This document shows positions 22,194 through 35,065 of a stretch of DNA of 64,000 nt, in pieces. A program made the position numbers and the translations under genes. The notes beneath the pieces were generated by a model. It saw only the letters and a list, made by a program, of their open reading frames with translations. It was not told the DNA's origin and ran no database searches. Positions within the stretch are counted from its first letter, which is position 1; every line of letters begins with the position of its first letter. The DNA is from Hemicentrotus pulcherrimus (lineage: Eukaryota; Echinodermata; Echinoidea; Camarodonta; Strongylocentrotidae), in contig BEXV01000113.1 in NCBI GenBank assembly GCA_003118195.1, positions 281,884 through 345,883 of the forward strand, written 5' to 3'.

Positions 22194-23346
22194 TTAGGAA
22201 TATCTACTGTGTGTTTGGGTTGCCACCTAGTTCTTCAGACAAGGATAGACTTGGTGGTCAAAGCCCAGAGGCAGACTGAAACTCGTGTAGGGTCCACACT
22301 TTACTTTGAATTTTTGAAAAGTATACCCCTTCCAATCAGGTGGGAGGAAGCAGAGAGCACTGCATTGATGTTCTTTAGGCCTGTATCCCAGAGCAGAGTC
22401 TCACAGTCATCTCTGTTGTTTCACCTAACATGTATACCTTTTGCAAATCATAGACACTATTTTGGTATTATAAATGAAATGAATATTTTCATTTTCATTC
22501 TTTAGCTACTGTAGATAGTTCATTAATGCAATCCAAAGAAAGGTACTATTTTTTTTTTGAAGGGGGGGGGGGGGGGNAAAGAAAAGTTGTTTTTCTCCCA
22601 AAGTGATATCCTAATGGCAGTTTTGTTATTTTCATTAAATTTTGTTGAAATGCACTTAATAATGAAAGTGGTAGAAGAGCAACAAAATTCATTTCTAAAA
22701 ATTTAACAGTGATACCTGGGCCTGAAACTTTCTACCTACATGTACAGGTACTTTTTAAAGCATTAAAAGATATATTCAATGCAGAAACCACCAACAAATT
22801 TCATTTTTGTACAGGAAAAAAAGGGTTAAACAGACATAACCAAAACAGCATTCATTCATCTGGAGCCAATGACTGTTGTTCGGACTTCTTTTGCAAACAT
22901 AACTTACTGAGAACGGCCTACATCAAAAGTCTGGTCTTGCTCAGGAATGCATAAGCACATGTGTCAATGTTGACAAGGAAAACACTAAATGGAGAAGGTG
23001 GATACAACTACGCTCTCTTGAATTATAACCACTCAACTAATTGAAAGATTGCTATTGGTCCTCAATTACCCTCTTTATAGTCATTTCAGAAGAAGATAGA
23101 CACCTGATTGGTATTAGAAATAAAAGATGGGTTAGATTTTCTTAGTGGGTTTGTTCTAATACCTTCATGCTCCCTTACAATAATTGTTATCACATTTGTT
23201 AAGTCATACTTAATTATTCTCTTGTCATTTTAGCAAGTTTATATATTGGCTGCTTTTAAATTGAAATTTTTGTTCAGTGTAAGAAAAAAATTGAAGATAG
23301 GCCTACTAAATTTGCTAAGCATAATAGGCATAACAGATTAGGTCTT

Positions 23347-23380
<34 letters not shown>

Positions 23381-26300
23381 GAAAGAAATGGCTAGAAAGT
23401 TAGAGAGACAAAGAGGAAGAGAAAGAAGAGGGGGTAAGAGAGAGACCTACTTGTAAGAGCTATTATGAACTCCTGTGACCCTTCTGAAAAATCATCAGTA
23501 ATGGGCTCTTATTCAATTCCAAATTTCTCTCTTTTTTGTCAAGTATGAACTGCTTTGTGCCAACAACAAAAAGAGGTGAAGAGTATGAAAAATAGGCTAC
23601 ACTGCCACAGGTCTTCAAATTCTAGACCAAAGTGACATACAGAGATGGGTCATCTGTTTTCAGTGAATATGATATGTTTTTGATGTTGCTTGGGTCACAC
23701 TTCACTACTCTTTGATACAATATCATCAAAATTGATATTTTCTCTTTTATTCTATGGTGTGTGATAAAGTGTGAAATATATGCCAAGGCAAGGGTTAGTG
23801 TCAATATTTTTAGAGATATTCCTTTCTTGGTGCTTGACTTTGTCTTGAACTTGAAGAAATGTCAGAGATCTAATTTCTGTCATTTTTTCACATACCGGAG
23901 TGTTATCATATGGAGCAGGGGATGGAAGTTAGCCTTTGTCAATATCTAGTGATCGTGGGAACACACTACATTATACACTGATGTAAGGAAGAATGATGAA
24001 AGTATGAGGTATCATTGAATTAAAATAGGTCAAATTAAAAACAAACAACAAAAAACAAACAAACTTATGAGCATATAGTTTGAATTAGAGAAATTATTTG
24101 AAAATCAGATTGTGTCCCTGTTCCTCAACTAAAAATGAATGCATCACTGATTGTAGATTACTAATATTTTTGTGAAGGAGTTAAACAACTTATATTTCAA
24201 AGTGGTTTTATTCAAAGTGGTTGAATGGACACTACTGATTTTCAATTCGTAATACTTTATACACCTCTGATGATGTGTATCGAAAGCATTTCATGGTTCA
24301 TGAAATCTCCTTAAGTTGCTTGCCATAAATTTATACCACAAATTTCACTGTACCTCCCAAAGCATTCAACTGTTATATGGATGATATTTGTCATAAAGTT
24401 ACTGAAAGAATACTTCCCTCACATTTTTCTGACAGCAGAATGCACATACCCTTGTCCAGAAGAACTGAAAGAAATGAAAATGCACAATTTTTCTATTTTT
24501 GATCTGCATTCAACCATACCATTGAAAATTCTATAAAAGCATGCAGTCAATGATAAAGCAAACCCTGCTTAGTCGAGTAATTCCTCAAGATTAAAAGAAT
24601 TTTCCTCCTTAATGTTTGTAATCTGTCAGAGTGATACATTGCACCATGCAATTCTCTGGAGTCATTGCCCCCTATCTCACCCCATGACGAGGGTCATTGG
24701 CAGTGATGTGCCCTAGGCACCACCCCTTTATATGCCTCTCTACCCCCTCCTCCTTCTCTTCCTTCTTACTACACGAACCATGCTGATATTAACAAACTCC
24801 ATATCTCAAAGTCAATCGTGATCAGTAGTTTGTCATTTGCATTATGAAAGAATAATCATATGCCATGCTTCAATATTTGTAAATGTAATGAAATGCTGGA
24901 TTAGTTTTGTTATGTCTAACATAGCAGAGACATTGGAGAATAGCTATAGGAGAGAGGATGAATTAAGTGTTTGGGAGTACATAAGCTGCTGTCATGAGGC
25001 ATAACTGAAGAGGGGTAAATAAGTTTTATTGATCCACTGTTAATATTCTGTTGTATTTCATGTTATTATTCAAGAGTTTAGCTGTTCTCTATTACTAATT
25101 TCCATGGATGTAAAAAGGTCATTCTTTTCTTTTCTTCCATTCTTGCTACCATCCTGCGTCTCCCTGGGATCAACCGCAACCCCCTCCCAGGGGTCGCCAA
25201 CAACCCACATCAAAACTTTTCATGTCTGCCACAAGCAAAGGGGGGTAAGCCCAGCCCTTGGGTCTGTATTTGTGTTCGACCATTGATATAACACCGGATT
25301 AAGAGGGATATATTTCACCCAAGGTTCTTCTCTATGATTGGTACAGACAGCTTCACGCAGCTATAATTCTGATCGCCCTTAGGCAACAAATTATTGAATA
25401 TTGAGGAAAATTGTAACTTTTTAAGCTTCTGACAAAACATATTTGGCTGACGTGGTGACCCTTGGTTACAAATATTTTATATTCACCCTCTTTGGTCCCC
25501 ACCGCAGACATTACACTTTTCATTCTCTCTGTTTGAATATTGGCTTCTGAGGGTAACTGAAACAATAAATTATTAGATTTTAAATCAGTTTTGGTGACTT
25601 GTCATATCTAACTGAGTGACAAATATTTTAGTTTAAATCAACAAATGAGACATCACTCCAGTTCTTAATATCCCAAGGACTAGGAATCAATGCTAGGATG
25701 ATATGTTAGCAAGGATAATGTATTTCCTTTCACAGGGGATTAGACAGTATAATTACATAAGTTAGATGGATAACTATTGTAGGGAAGCTGTTAATCCTGA
25801 TAGATAGTGAAGCGAGGTGGTGATGTAATCTATAATCACGATAATGATAGGTTTGACATTTTATCTTGAAAGAAAAGCAGAGACTGAACTGTCTAAAACC
25901 CTTGTCCAGATCATTTGTAATTTGTATGCTGGACCTTAAAACCCAAAACTATACTTGTTGAAAATACTGTTGAGGATGGAATAGAAAAGGCAGATCAAAG
26001 ACCACCAAATAAGTACAACTAGCTTAAATGAAATACAAATTCCTAGAAATGTCTAGGGTTTACTCAATTTGAAGATATTGTTTAAGTTAATATTTACATA
26101 TACGTAGCAAAGTCATTTTGTAAACATATACCGCTGTCAATGTAATGTGCCTGAAATAGTAAGCTATTTTCCAATGTATAAGTTTCTCAGATCAGTGGAA
26201 CATGCTGAATATATATGTTTAACCAGTTCTGCATCTGTTTCTGCACAGATGTCAGGAACAGTGAATGAGTTACCATCTCAAGGTGATTGTAGAATGACTT

Positions 26301-26752
26301 TCTTCGGGGCCCCCTTTGTTAGTCATTTCTTTAGATGTTGACTTCTAGTAAGATTGGGGGGAATGCCACCTTAATTATCTGTTTCAAAAGGAGATGTTTG
26401 TACAAATATGCCAGCATTTATCAGCTGTAAGTCTTCGTATGCCCAGTTCTATTATGATTACTTGAACCCATTATGTGTTGTTTAGTAATCTCCTGTGCTG
26501 GCTTCTGACAGCACTGGTCACTTTCATCGAAGCAGGAGGATTTAGGGTGCTCGATGTGAGAATCCACAATTGTTACTGTGAAAACACCAATTTGTCATGC
26601 CTTGTGCATTTCGGCTGAAAATAAGTCTGCTCTGCTGTATTTTAATTTTATTTCTTCAGATGAAATGATTTCAATTTAAACTTAGAAGTAGAACTTAGAA
26701 GTCAGTCTAAAACCTTCATCTCTCAATAAGTATTGAGTCTCATGCAAGCTAA
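22194..26752. other. Spacer or long intron without identified exon
   Basis: AT-rich, with a G-run and single-N join at 22562-22577 and a GA microsatellite at 23347-23376. A short segment at 26241-26274 has a good acceptor before an ATG and a donor-like GTGATT after it, but is too short to support as an exon. Confidence 0.5.
23347..23376. repeat. (GA)n microsatellite
   Basis: About 15 GA units, followed by a purine-rich tract to about 23440. Confidence 0.9.
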
Positions 26753-27590
26753 TTAAGTCCACTCCAAAAATAAATTTGCTTTTAATAGATGCAGAAAAAC
26801 AAGAGAAACAGAGCAAACAAATTTGAATAAAATCAGATAACTAATAAGGAAGTTATGATTTTTGTTATAAAGTATAAAAGACTATGAAACTTAGAAAATC
26901 ACTACACAAATTGCCAATATGGTTAGCAGTTTGTGACGTCATTGCCTTACTATTTATCGGATGCGTATATATTTTTTTATCCCATTATTGAATTCAAGGG
27001 CGTAAATCCTTAAGTAAAACCTATTGTTCAGGGGGGATCAATGAATAGATCAACCCCCTGAACAATATTACATAAGCATTTACGCCCATGATTGATCTCC
27101 AAAAACTTGAATGCCCTTGCCCAGGTTATATGATTTGTATCACATTGCGTGCGTGACATTTCACAAAATCTTTAAGGAACTTTGAAGAATTGTTATATTC
27201 ATAATCCTTGAATTTTATATGAATAGTTTGTCAAATTTTATATTTTTCATGATTTAACAGAACAAAATTACTTTTTATTAGAGCATCCACATAAAAAACA
27301 TATTACTATCAATAAAACTGATTTGCTGGTGTGAGGAAATAAGATAGTAGGGAGGAAATTTGAAATTCAAATGATCAATATAATGAAAACAATTAGTGGA
27401 TAGTGATGCAATGACCTCAAGACTCATGAGTGAGTTGCAAATTTGTCTTATTATTATCAAAGTTTTTCATGTCATTAAAAATTCATCATTCTTACTACGG
27501 TAGTTATCCGATTTTGCTCAAATTTTTGATTGGTTTGTCTGATTTTTCTGCTTCTATTGAAAGTAAGTTGTTTTTGGAGTGGACTTGCCC
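26753..27590. mobile_element. TTAA-type foldback element, copy 1 (with nested hairpin)
   Basis: Long inverted arms: AAGTCCACTCCAAAAATAAA (from 26755) and its complement TTTTTGGAGTGGACTT (to about 27586), with similarity reaching about 150 bp inward. It starts at TTAA (26753-26756). The second copy at 31845-32629 has clearer ends. No transposase frame is present. Copy 1 carries an extra hairpin at 26998-27087 absent from copy 2. Confidence 0.8.
26998..27087. mobile_element. 90-bp hairpin element nested in the TTAA element
   Basis: Perfect 10-bp ends GGGCGTAAAT (26998-27007) and ATTTACGCCC (27078-27087), and an inner palindrome ATTGTTCAGGGGGG / CCCCCTGAACAAT. At the same place copy 2 of the host element has no such sequence, so this is a later insertion. 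Confidence 0.7.
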
Positions 27591-29727
27591 TGAGAAAGAG
27601 CGGGGATTTCAGTAGCTTTAAAATAATATTAGGTCCTGGAGCATGTAGTTTGCAGGTATTTCTGACAAATAATGTTGAGTGTACATTGGTGTAAAGGTAG
27701 GCATAATAATATTGATCCAAATAAAAGCAATGGTCGATACCACAGATTTTTCTAGTTACCGTACTTGTTTTCTTTTATTCTAAATTGCATTATGCTCTCC
27801 CTCACATTTCTAGCTCTTGCCTTTTCAAGTCCTCAGTTACAAATGGCTATAAAATATAATAACACCAACCTGCTTTTCAGAATTATGTCTGAGAGCCTAT
27901 TTACACCTAGGTGTTTGTAGACACTCTTAATGCGGTAACATGTGTATTGGCTTCAGCTAGACCCTCACCAAAGTCTTTTTATGATCTCACATGAAGTCGA
28001 GAAGGTTTTATATCCATAGAAAGACGCAGATCACCAGTGATCTTTGATGTCAAGCGAAAACCTGTTTACCAGTCTGTCTGCTCAAGGTATATCATCAAGA
28101 GGCTTTTGTCTGTTGACAGGGGTCCAAGGATTAGACTGTTCAGTAATCTTAGAAGGCATAATGAAATCAGTTCTTGGAAAACATTGAAAATTACAATGAC
28201 AATAGACACAAAGAAAAGTTTTGATAGCACATGACTGATATTCCAATTTGTTAACAATAGATTACATTAACAAATCCTACTCCTTTATTGGTTTTATCAT
28301 TTCTGTTTATCTGATGTACAGTGTATCTGCTTTATATTCATGATAAGATGCCTTTTGTTGCCCCAGGGGCCTTTACTCAGGTTTAATTCTATTCCGATTT
28401 TTAAGAATTTACAACCAAAAATCTCTGTCAGGGCTGTGATAGATATTGATACCTGTTAATTAGGTGGCTACTGCATGTTGCTGAAATTTAAGATGGGATG
28501 ATATTTTTGCATTGTCCTGTGGAATCACATAGAGATGTTGTTTCATAAATGTGATATGCAATTTACAAGAGCAGAACACTTTGTTAGCATTATGATGATT
28601 TTTCCATGTACACAATGTTCTGATTTAAAGGTATTATATGTCCCATTTGCAGGCCCAAAAATATGAAAAGGTTAAATTCCAACAGCATTTGATAGATAAT
28701 ACTAATTTAGAACTTCCCTTTAAAAAGAGGGCTGGAAAATATAAGTAGGAAAATTTACAGATTATTAGGTTTCAAATCGACTTAAGAGCCAGTTATAAGT
28801 AATAGTCTGATTTTCAGAATGTTGTACCGAATGGTCGTACGTTTTATGCTGCGGAAAGATTCAATCAGTTTAGTTTTGGACATTACAAGAAGTGGGTTAT
28901 TGATGTAGACAATTGCTTATGTACCCTTTACAGCTCATGTTTATGTATGTTATTACCAAAGAAGAAAAAAAAGCCAGTCGGCACTCAATTGGTGTCTGCA
29001 AGTGAAGTCTAGCAAGTAAACCGGTTTCCCTGCATAATTTGAATATTATTATGACACTGCTAACATTTAAATTTCACAGATAGGACATACATGAGATATT
29101 CATAATTTCTGCAAAGTTCTAATTTGATGATGTCTGCAAAAGGGGCATAGTATCTTTAAAGGATGAGTTTTGTGTGTATATTGGTCCTAGGATTGGACTG
29201 CAGTGCTAGTCTTACACAATTTCCCACTCCCTAAAAATACAGCATTCCATTATTTTGAGTGAATAACTCATTCTTCATTCGATGAAAGTGGTACTACAAA
29301 TTGCATTGTACATTTTAGTATAGAGATCTGCTATGCTGCAATTAGAAGGAATTGTTAAATATACCACACAAATGAGGATGCAAGGACAATGGGTAGCTCT
29401 TCCCATTTCCAAACAGTCCTGAACTGTCAACCAACTCTTGTATCATAGAGCTTCAGATTCCGCAGAAATACTTCTATGACTTTAACTCGATGATCATGGA
29501 GAGAGAAAGGAAGTCTTGGTGGGGGAATAGGAATAATAGACTGGAGATGAATACAAAGAAAGAGGTCCATGGAAGAACAGCTAAAGTCCATTGTGTGGGT
29601 GTTAACAGCCCTATTGTGTACCCCATTCTCAGATGACAATGCCGCCACCATGGGTGGTGAAGAGTAGCAGACTGGTCCAGCTAGACCAAACTCTAAACAT
29701 TACCCTTACACCATTCTTTCTTTGCAG
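27591..29727. other. Spacer or intron, no exon identified
   Basis: AT-rich with stops in all frames. The only notable end is the pyrimidine tract that leads into the exon at 29728. Confidence 0.5.
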
Positions 29728-29967
29728 GAGTGGAACATAGAGGAGAAAACAGTTAAACCTCTCTTTGTGATTAAGAAGGAAGTTACATTGAATGTTCTGA
29801 GGGATTGTAACAGGATTAATGTTCTTAATGCCTGCAGCAAAAATAGGACAGTAACTTTTCTGTATCAAGATGGGACTCATCATTTTGTGAGGATCACAGC
29901 ATATGTTAGGCTAAAACAGGAGTACAGAACTTCAGAAGGAGTAAACCTTCAAGACTTCACAGGTCAG
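29728..29967 (+). CDS. Internal coding exon of an unidentified gene (80 codons)
   Basis: A strong acceptor (CATTCTTTCTTTGCAG, AG at 29726-29727) and donor (CAG|GTGAGT) bound exactly 240 nt that are open in one frame, phase 0 at both ends; the frame stops just past the donor (GTGAGTTAA). The peptide starts EWNIEEKTVKPLFVIKKEVT and ends EGVNLQDFTGQ. It alternates hydrophobic and polar residues (NRTVTFLYQDGTHHFVRITA), as a beta-rich domain would, with two Cys near residues 27 and 36 and one NRT glycosylation sequon. I do not recognise the family. It cannot be in frame with the DIPK2-like exon at 51375, which has an in-frame stop before its ATG, so it belongs to another gene whose other exons I did not find. 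Confidence 0.6.
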
Positions 29968-30205
29968 GTGAGTTAAAAACATATATCAAATTATGCATGG
30001 ACAAGTAAGCAGTAGTGTGATGTATAATTGATACTAAATGCAGTCATACTTTCCAAAGTTGATTAGTTGACAATTTCTATCAAAAGGGGAAATTCTGTCA
30101 GATTTAAAGGGAAGATTAATTCCAGCAGTAACTACATGTAGGTAGCCTTAATTCTCCCCATCTGTTTGAGCAATTAATTTTGAAGAGTTAGACTCTCTTT
30201 TACTT

Positions 30206-30725
30206 TTTTCACACTGGCAATATTTTGCTTCACCCCATACTATATAGGTGGGGTTAGGGGAGGGTCTTAGCCCTACCTATAGTACGGGGTTAAGCCTATT
30301 CCACTCTCTGTTCAGACTGGCTTTTACCAAAGTGGGCTAAAGTTGGCTTACCCCACCTATAGTACGGGGTAAACTAACCCTGCAAATAGCAGGGCTAACT
30401 CGCAATTGTGGTGCTAACTCCTGCTAACCCCGCAATTGCGGTGCCATGCAAGCAAATGAATGAGAACAGAAACGAAAAGTAGTCCGGTACTACGCAATGG
30501 AATATATCGCAGCTGGCCATGCAGATGCGAAGTATGTCCAATCATAACATTCACGATATCTGGGGTTAACGAATTGCAGTGAGAACAGCGTCAATTTTCC
30601 TAATCCGGAATAGGCGCTAGTACTGGACTAAAAACAGTGTGTGTGAAAAGCAAAAAAAAATAGTCTGGGGTGAAGGATAGTACGGGCTAAGCAAAGTACG
30701 GGGTTAAGCAAAACCAGTGTGAAAA
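30206..30725. mobile_element. MITE, TTTTCACACTGG family
   Basis: Perfect 12-bp ends TTTTCACACTGG (30206-30217) and CCAGTGTGAAAA (30714-30725), with subterminal match (TTTGCTT / AAGCAAA; CACCCC / GGGGTG). The interior has repeated TATAGTACGGGGT units. Its right half is present a second time because of the assembly duplication next to it. Confidence 0.7.
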
Positions 30726-30931
30726 GAGTATTGGAGAGTTTGCAGGATAAGCTTTAAATTCTATCAGATTGCTTATCCTATGATATCACTTCTTATTCTG
30801 CATGATGTACTACTTAATCAGTAAGCCCATGTGATTATTTTCAGGTGTTCCTGAGTTGTAATACTCCATTTTGGCACTTTCAGTTCTTTACAGGATCTTG
30901 TTGAAGGATAATGGATTGTTCTTCCCTACAT
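30562..30931. repeat. Exact 370-bp duplication, copy 1 (before N)
   Basis: Runs from GGGGTTAACGAATTGCAGTG to CTTCCCTACAT and is followed by a single N at 30932. No difference from copy 2 was seen in the segments I compared and the two are equal in length. Confidence 0.9.
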
Positions 30932-30932
30932 N

Positions 30933-31302
30933 GGGGTTAACGAATTGCAGTGAGAACAGCGTCAATTTTCCTAATCCGGAATAGGCGCTAGTACTGGACT
31001 AAAAACAGTGTGTGTGAAAAGCAAAAAAAAATAGTCTGGGGTGAAGGATAGTACGGGCTAAGCAAAGTACGGGGTTAAGCAAAACCAGTGTGAAAAGAGT
31101 ATTGGAGAGTTTGCAGGATAAGCTTTAAATTCTATCAGATTGCTTATCCTATGATATCACTTCTTATTCTGCATGATGTACTACTTAATCAGTAAGCCCA
31201 TGTGATTATTTTCAGGTGTTCCTGAGTTGTAATACTCCATTTTGGCACTTTCAGTTCTTTACAGGATCTTGTTGAAGGATAATGGATTGTTCTTCCCTAC
31301 AT
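30933..31302. repeat. Exact 370-bp duplication, copy 2 (after N)
   Basis: Starts directly after the N and ends where unique sequence resumes (GTAGCTGCCCC). Best explained as the unmerged overlap of two contigs. Confidence 0.9.
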
Positions 31303-31844
31303 GTAGCTGCCCCTTGTATTGATTGATAATCCATTTTCCAATTCTTGTGGTCTGAATTAAGGCTGGGCGTAAGAAGATTACACCGTCAATGAGATTTGTT
31401 CCGGACTTCTTGTTACATTATTGTATTATTGATCAGTTTCAAGTGACTTAGAAACAATCAATCATCCACATCCATCAGGCCTCTTTGCATGGCTTCATGA
31501 TACAGCTGTAGTAGGTCCATGGATACATGCACAATGACTCTCAGATATTTGTTTCTGGAAGCTACAACTCCTGTAAGACCACTCACAGGAGACCATGCAG
31601 AAATGGGATCTTTATAGGCAGGTGCTCTTCATATACAGGTTCGTCTGATACATGTTTCCATACACAATGCTCTCAATTAAGGGAAACAAAATAGTTAGGT
31701 GGTTGCTAAAGAAGATGGGCTTGTTTTACATCCATTATCTTCTGTGGCTTTATTTTATCCTTGATATAACTAGCATTTGTAATGTTGTGAGTGTATCTGA
31801 TTGGTAACTAGCCTAGCTCTATCACCAAGGATAACATGATCTTA
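31303..31844. other. Spacer, no gene seen
   Basis: AT-rich, unremarkable sequence between the assembly join and the next mobile element. Confidence 0.5.
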
Positions 31845-32629
31845 TTAAAGGACAAGTCCACTCGAAAAATAACTTACTTTCAATAAAAGCAGAAAAATAA
31901 AACAAACCAATCAAAAGAAGTTTGAGCAAAATCGGATAACTACATGTAATAAGAAAGTTATGAATTTTTGAAAAAGTATGTAAAACTATGGAACAATGAG
32001 ATTCACAGCACAAATTGCCAAGTTGGTTATCAGTTTGTGACGTCATGTCCTCACAACTTATCAGTTGCTTTACATAGTTTAATCCAATTAATTTCCCTTT
32101 TTATCCCTCAAAACTTGATTTCCCTATGCCTTTGCCCAGGTTATATGATTTGTATCATATTGCTTGCATGACATTTCCCAAAAACTTTTATGAATTTTGA
32201 AGAATTGATACTATTAATGAATATTGTATTTTATGATTATTGATTTTTTATATAGTTTATCAAAATTCATTTTCCCCATGATTTAACTGGACAAAAATTA
32301 CTCGTCATTTGTGCACTCCACACAAACACTTATTACTAACAATCTAACTTGGATGCTGGTGCGAAGAAATAGGATTCTTAGGGTGAAGGAAATAGGAAAT
32401 TTATATTATTAATATACAGAAAATAATTAGTGGATAGTGAGGACCATAGTCACAGACTCATGAGTGAGTTGCCAATTTGTGTAGTGATTTTCAAAGTTTT
32501 TCATGTCATTAAAAATTCATAACTTTCTTATTAGTTATCCGATTTTGCTCAAACTTTTTTTGATTGGTTTGTCTGATTTTTCTGGTTCTATTGAAAGTAA
32601 TTTATTTTTGGAGTGGACTTGGGCTTTAA
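31845..32629. mobile_element. TTAA-type foldback element, copy 2
   Basis: Bounded by TTAA at 31845-31848 and 32626-32629, with ends AAGGACAAGTCCACTC and GAGTGGACTTGGGCTT and arms of about 150 bp. TTAA targets are characteristic of piggyBac-type transposition, so this is probably a non-autonomous piggyBac-like MITE; the assignment rests on target and TIR only. Confidence 0.8.
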
Positions 32630-33690
32630 GTAGTTTAGAACTCATGTAGAATTATCCCACTTGCTATGGGAACTGGGTGGCTCTTCTACTAAACCCATGG
32701 AAATGAGAGAATTAAGTTGTCAATTTCATAGACTCTTTTGATAGACTCTTCATAACTAATTGAATTGCTTTTGTGCTTAAAGTGCCCCATGATGATCTCC
32801 CTGCTTCCTGATTCTCACTTGAAATCAAGCATGGATTTTGATGAAAATTTGTTCAAATGTTCAGCATATATGATGTGTTGCATAATAGTAGTTTCAAAAC
32901 CAGATAAACATGACATGTAATTATGCACCACAAGAGGAAATGTCTATATCTGTAGTATTACAATTTTGTGGGAATAAATGTAGCAATTCTGTAAATTTCA
33001 GCATAACATCTATACACAATAGCATAGACTACTTACAAGTTGTATGTTCCTATCTAACTCTCTTTCTGACAAACTAATTTAAACAAATGTCTATTCATAC
33101 AAAACCAACCTATTATCGTTGTATACAACCAGCCCATTATTGTTTGTAATGTTTAGTTGGTATGCAATGTTGATCAACGATGTGCTGTGTTTCTTTTCTA
33201 TTACAAACTCCTTACAAACAGTGAGTTGTGTTTTCTTTTATAGAGGAAATTACCGGTAGATCCTCCCTAATTATTATACTCAAGAGAATACTTCTATTGC
33301 CGACTGGGGCAGTCTGGTTTGAGATTGGGATGTGTGTCCCCCTCTAGTCCTTTCTATTTTGCTCTGGTATCTTGTGAAAAGAGAATCCTGGTAAGTGCCA
33401 AAAGGAATGAAATGGAGCAGTAACAACATCAAATTTCTGTTAAGATATTTTGGTTTGGTTTCCCACCCAGGCGGATGAATGAAGCCTGCGTTGTGTGTCA
33501 ACGTGCCCCTCCCCTTGTTCCATAGACACAGGCTATGTTAAGTGGAAAACACTTCGTCCCTCGCATAGGACGTTATACGGGGGCCCCATGTAGAGAATAG
33601 TCACTACCATAAGAACCCACTGAAGTATTTGTACAAGAGTAGGGGGAAATCCCGTCGTAGTGGTCCACCAGCACACCCCGGTATGGAGTG
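32630..33690. other. Spacer, no gene seen
   Basis: AT-rich, with a G-rich end (33580-33690) just before the nested foldback region. The short open frames on the minus strand at 33280-33501 and 33573-33791 have no coding signature I can recognise. Confidence 0.5.
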
Positions 33691-33693
33691 GTG

Positions 33694-35065
33694 AAGTGTG
33701 ACATCATCAAAGATCTGTTTTTATAATTTTTCAATTTTTTCTTCATATTCAGAAAGACCATCATGAATAATGTCCGAAGGTCGAAAACCAATTGAATATG
33801 TTAAGTATTGGCCGAGATATGACCATCTGAATAAGTGGAACTCAGTGTTATAGTGCTCTGGTTTATAACATTAGGAACCGGGGGCCGTTTCTCGAAACCG
33901 TCATAACTACAAGATCAACGACATCTCGCCACTGTCACGCAACTTGTAAGCTAAGTGTTTCACGAAGCAGTCTTTGCCAAGATGAGCGACAACTTCAGAG
34001 ACAAGCGAATTGTCACTGCTCCGAACATGTCATATCTTTTTAATTGCTGTAAAGCGCCATCACAAGTCAGATTGTTGCTTTTTCATAGGCCGCGAAATGT
34101 ACGGTTAGTTTCACTATCATTTTGAGAAAAATATAGACGAGTTCGGTACGTAAATCTCTGGGATGCGAAATGCGAATGTTAAGAAGTGATAATAAAAATT
34201 ATACAGAAATTTAAAAAAGCTGAATATAAACATTAAACCACAAATCATTAAACTATAACATATAAGTAAAAGATATAAGAATGTTACACATCGTTGTCCA
34301 TAGTTGATCCATAGTCTTTTCTTCGGATACCACATACCTTTGGGGGCCTATGTGCATTATTATTTACTCTCTAATTACTTCTTCGAAATTATATTTTTGA
34401 TATCAAATCGATTATATAACAAGTATTTATGAGACTCTAGCATAAAACTGGCTGAAAAAAAGGTATTTTTCCTAAAATTCGTCGTCACATAAAACTAAAA
34501 AGTATGTATTGATAAACTATCACATTACGGTATCCTTCAACTACCTTTTGATTGGACTGTCGAGAAAAAAAACACTCACCGGTTTTTCTTCAAATTAAGC
34601 ATCTTTACAGAAATATTCAAATCGTTCAATGATCTTCATTTGATAATGACACCATTTGTTATTTATTTCAGGAGAATTTATATGTATATATATCTTTTTG
34701 AACAATTTTAGCCCCAAAACATGTTTTTGGTTATTAGTGATAAATCAAATGGATCGTGACGAAGACTATGATCTTAAGCCACTAGAGTCGATATCTTGTC
34801 TGTCATGGCTTCGTGAAACGGTTTATCCACTTCATGACATCTCCGTAGGTCGCCGACAAAGATACGACTGTCATGGAGTTGGTTTCGAGAAACGGCCCCC
34901 AGAGCACTATAACATATTTCAGCCAATATATATACTTATCATAATCAATTGGTTTTTGACATTCAGACATCATTTTTGATGTTCTTTTGGAAAATGATGA
35001 AAAAAATGAGAAATTTAAAAAATAGATTTTTATGATGTAACAGCTTTGGTACTCTATAGAAGATG
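33694..35065. mobile_element. Outer foldback element surrounding an inner TIR element
   Basis: Left arm 33694-33860 and right arm 34901-35065 are inverse complements along most of their length (shared: TGTTATAGTGCTCT, GAAAACCAATTGA). The right arm's terminal motif, AAAATAGATTTTTATGA followed by CAGCTT and GGTACTCTATA, recurs at 43826-43878. The inner element at 33880-34900 separates the arms. Confidence 0.6.
33880..34900. mobile_element. MITE, GGGGGCCGTTTC family, 1021 bp
   Basis: Perfect 20-bp terminal inverted repeats GGGGGCCGTTTCTCGAAACC and GGTTTCGAGAAACGGCCCCC. Subterminal blocks also match (CATGACATCTC / GACATCTCG, CTTCGTGAAAC / TTTCACGAAG). No transposase frame. Confidence 0.85.

Noticed and set aside
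26241..26274. Possible 34-nt exon starting ATGTCAGG after a good acceptor
   Set aside because: The donor is weak and nothing else supports it.
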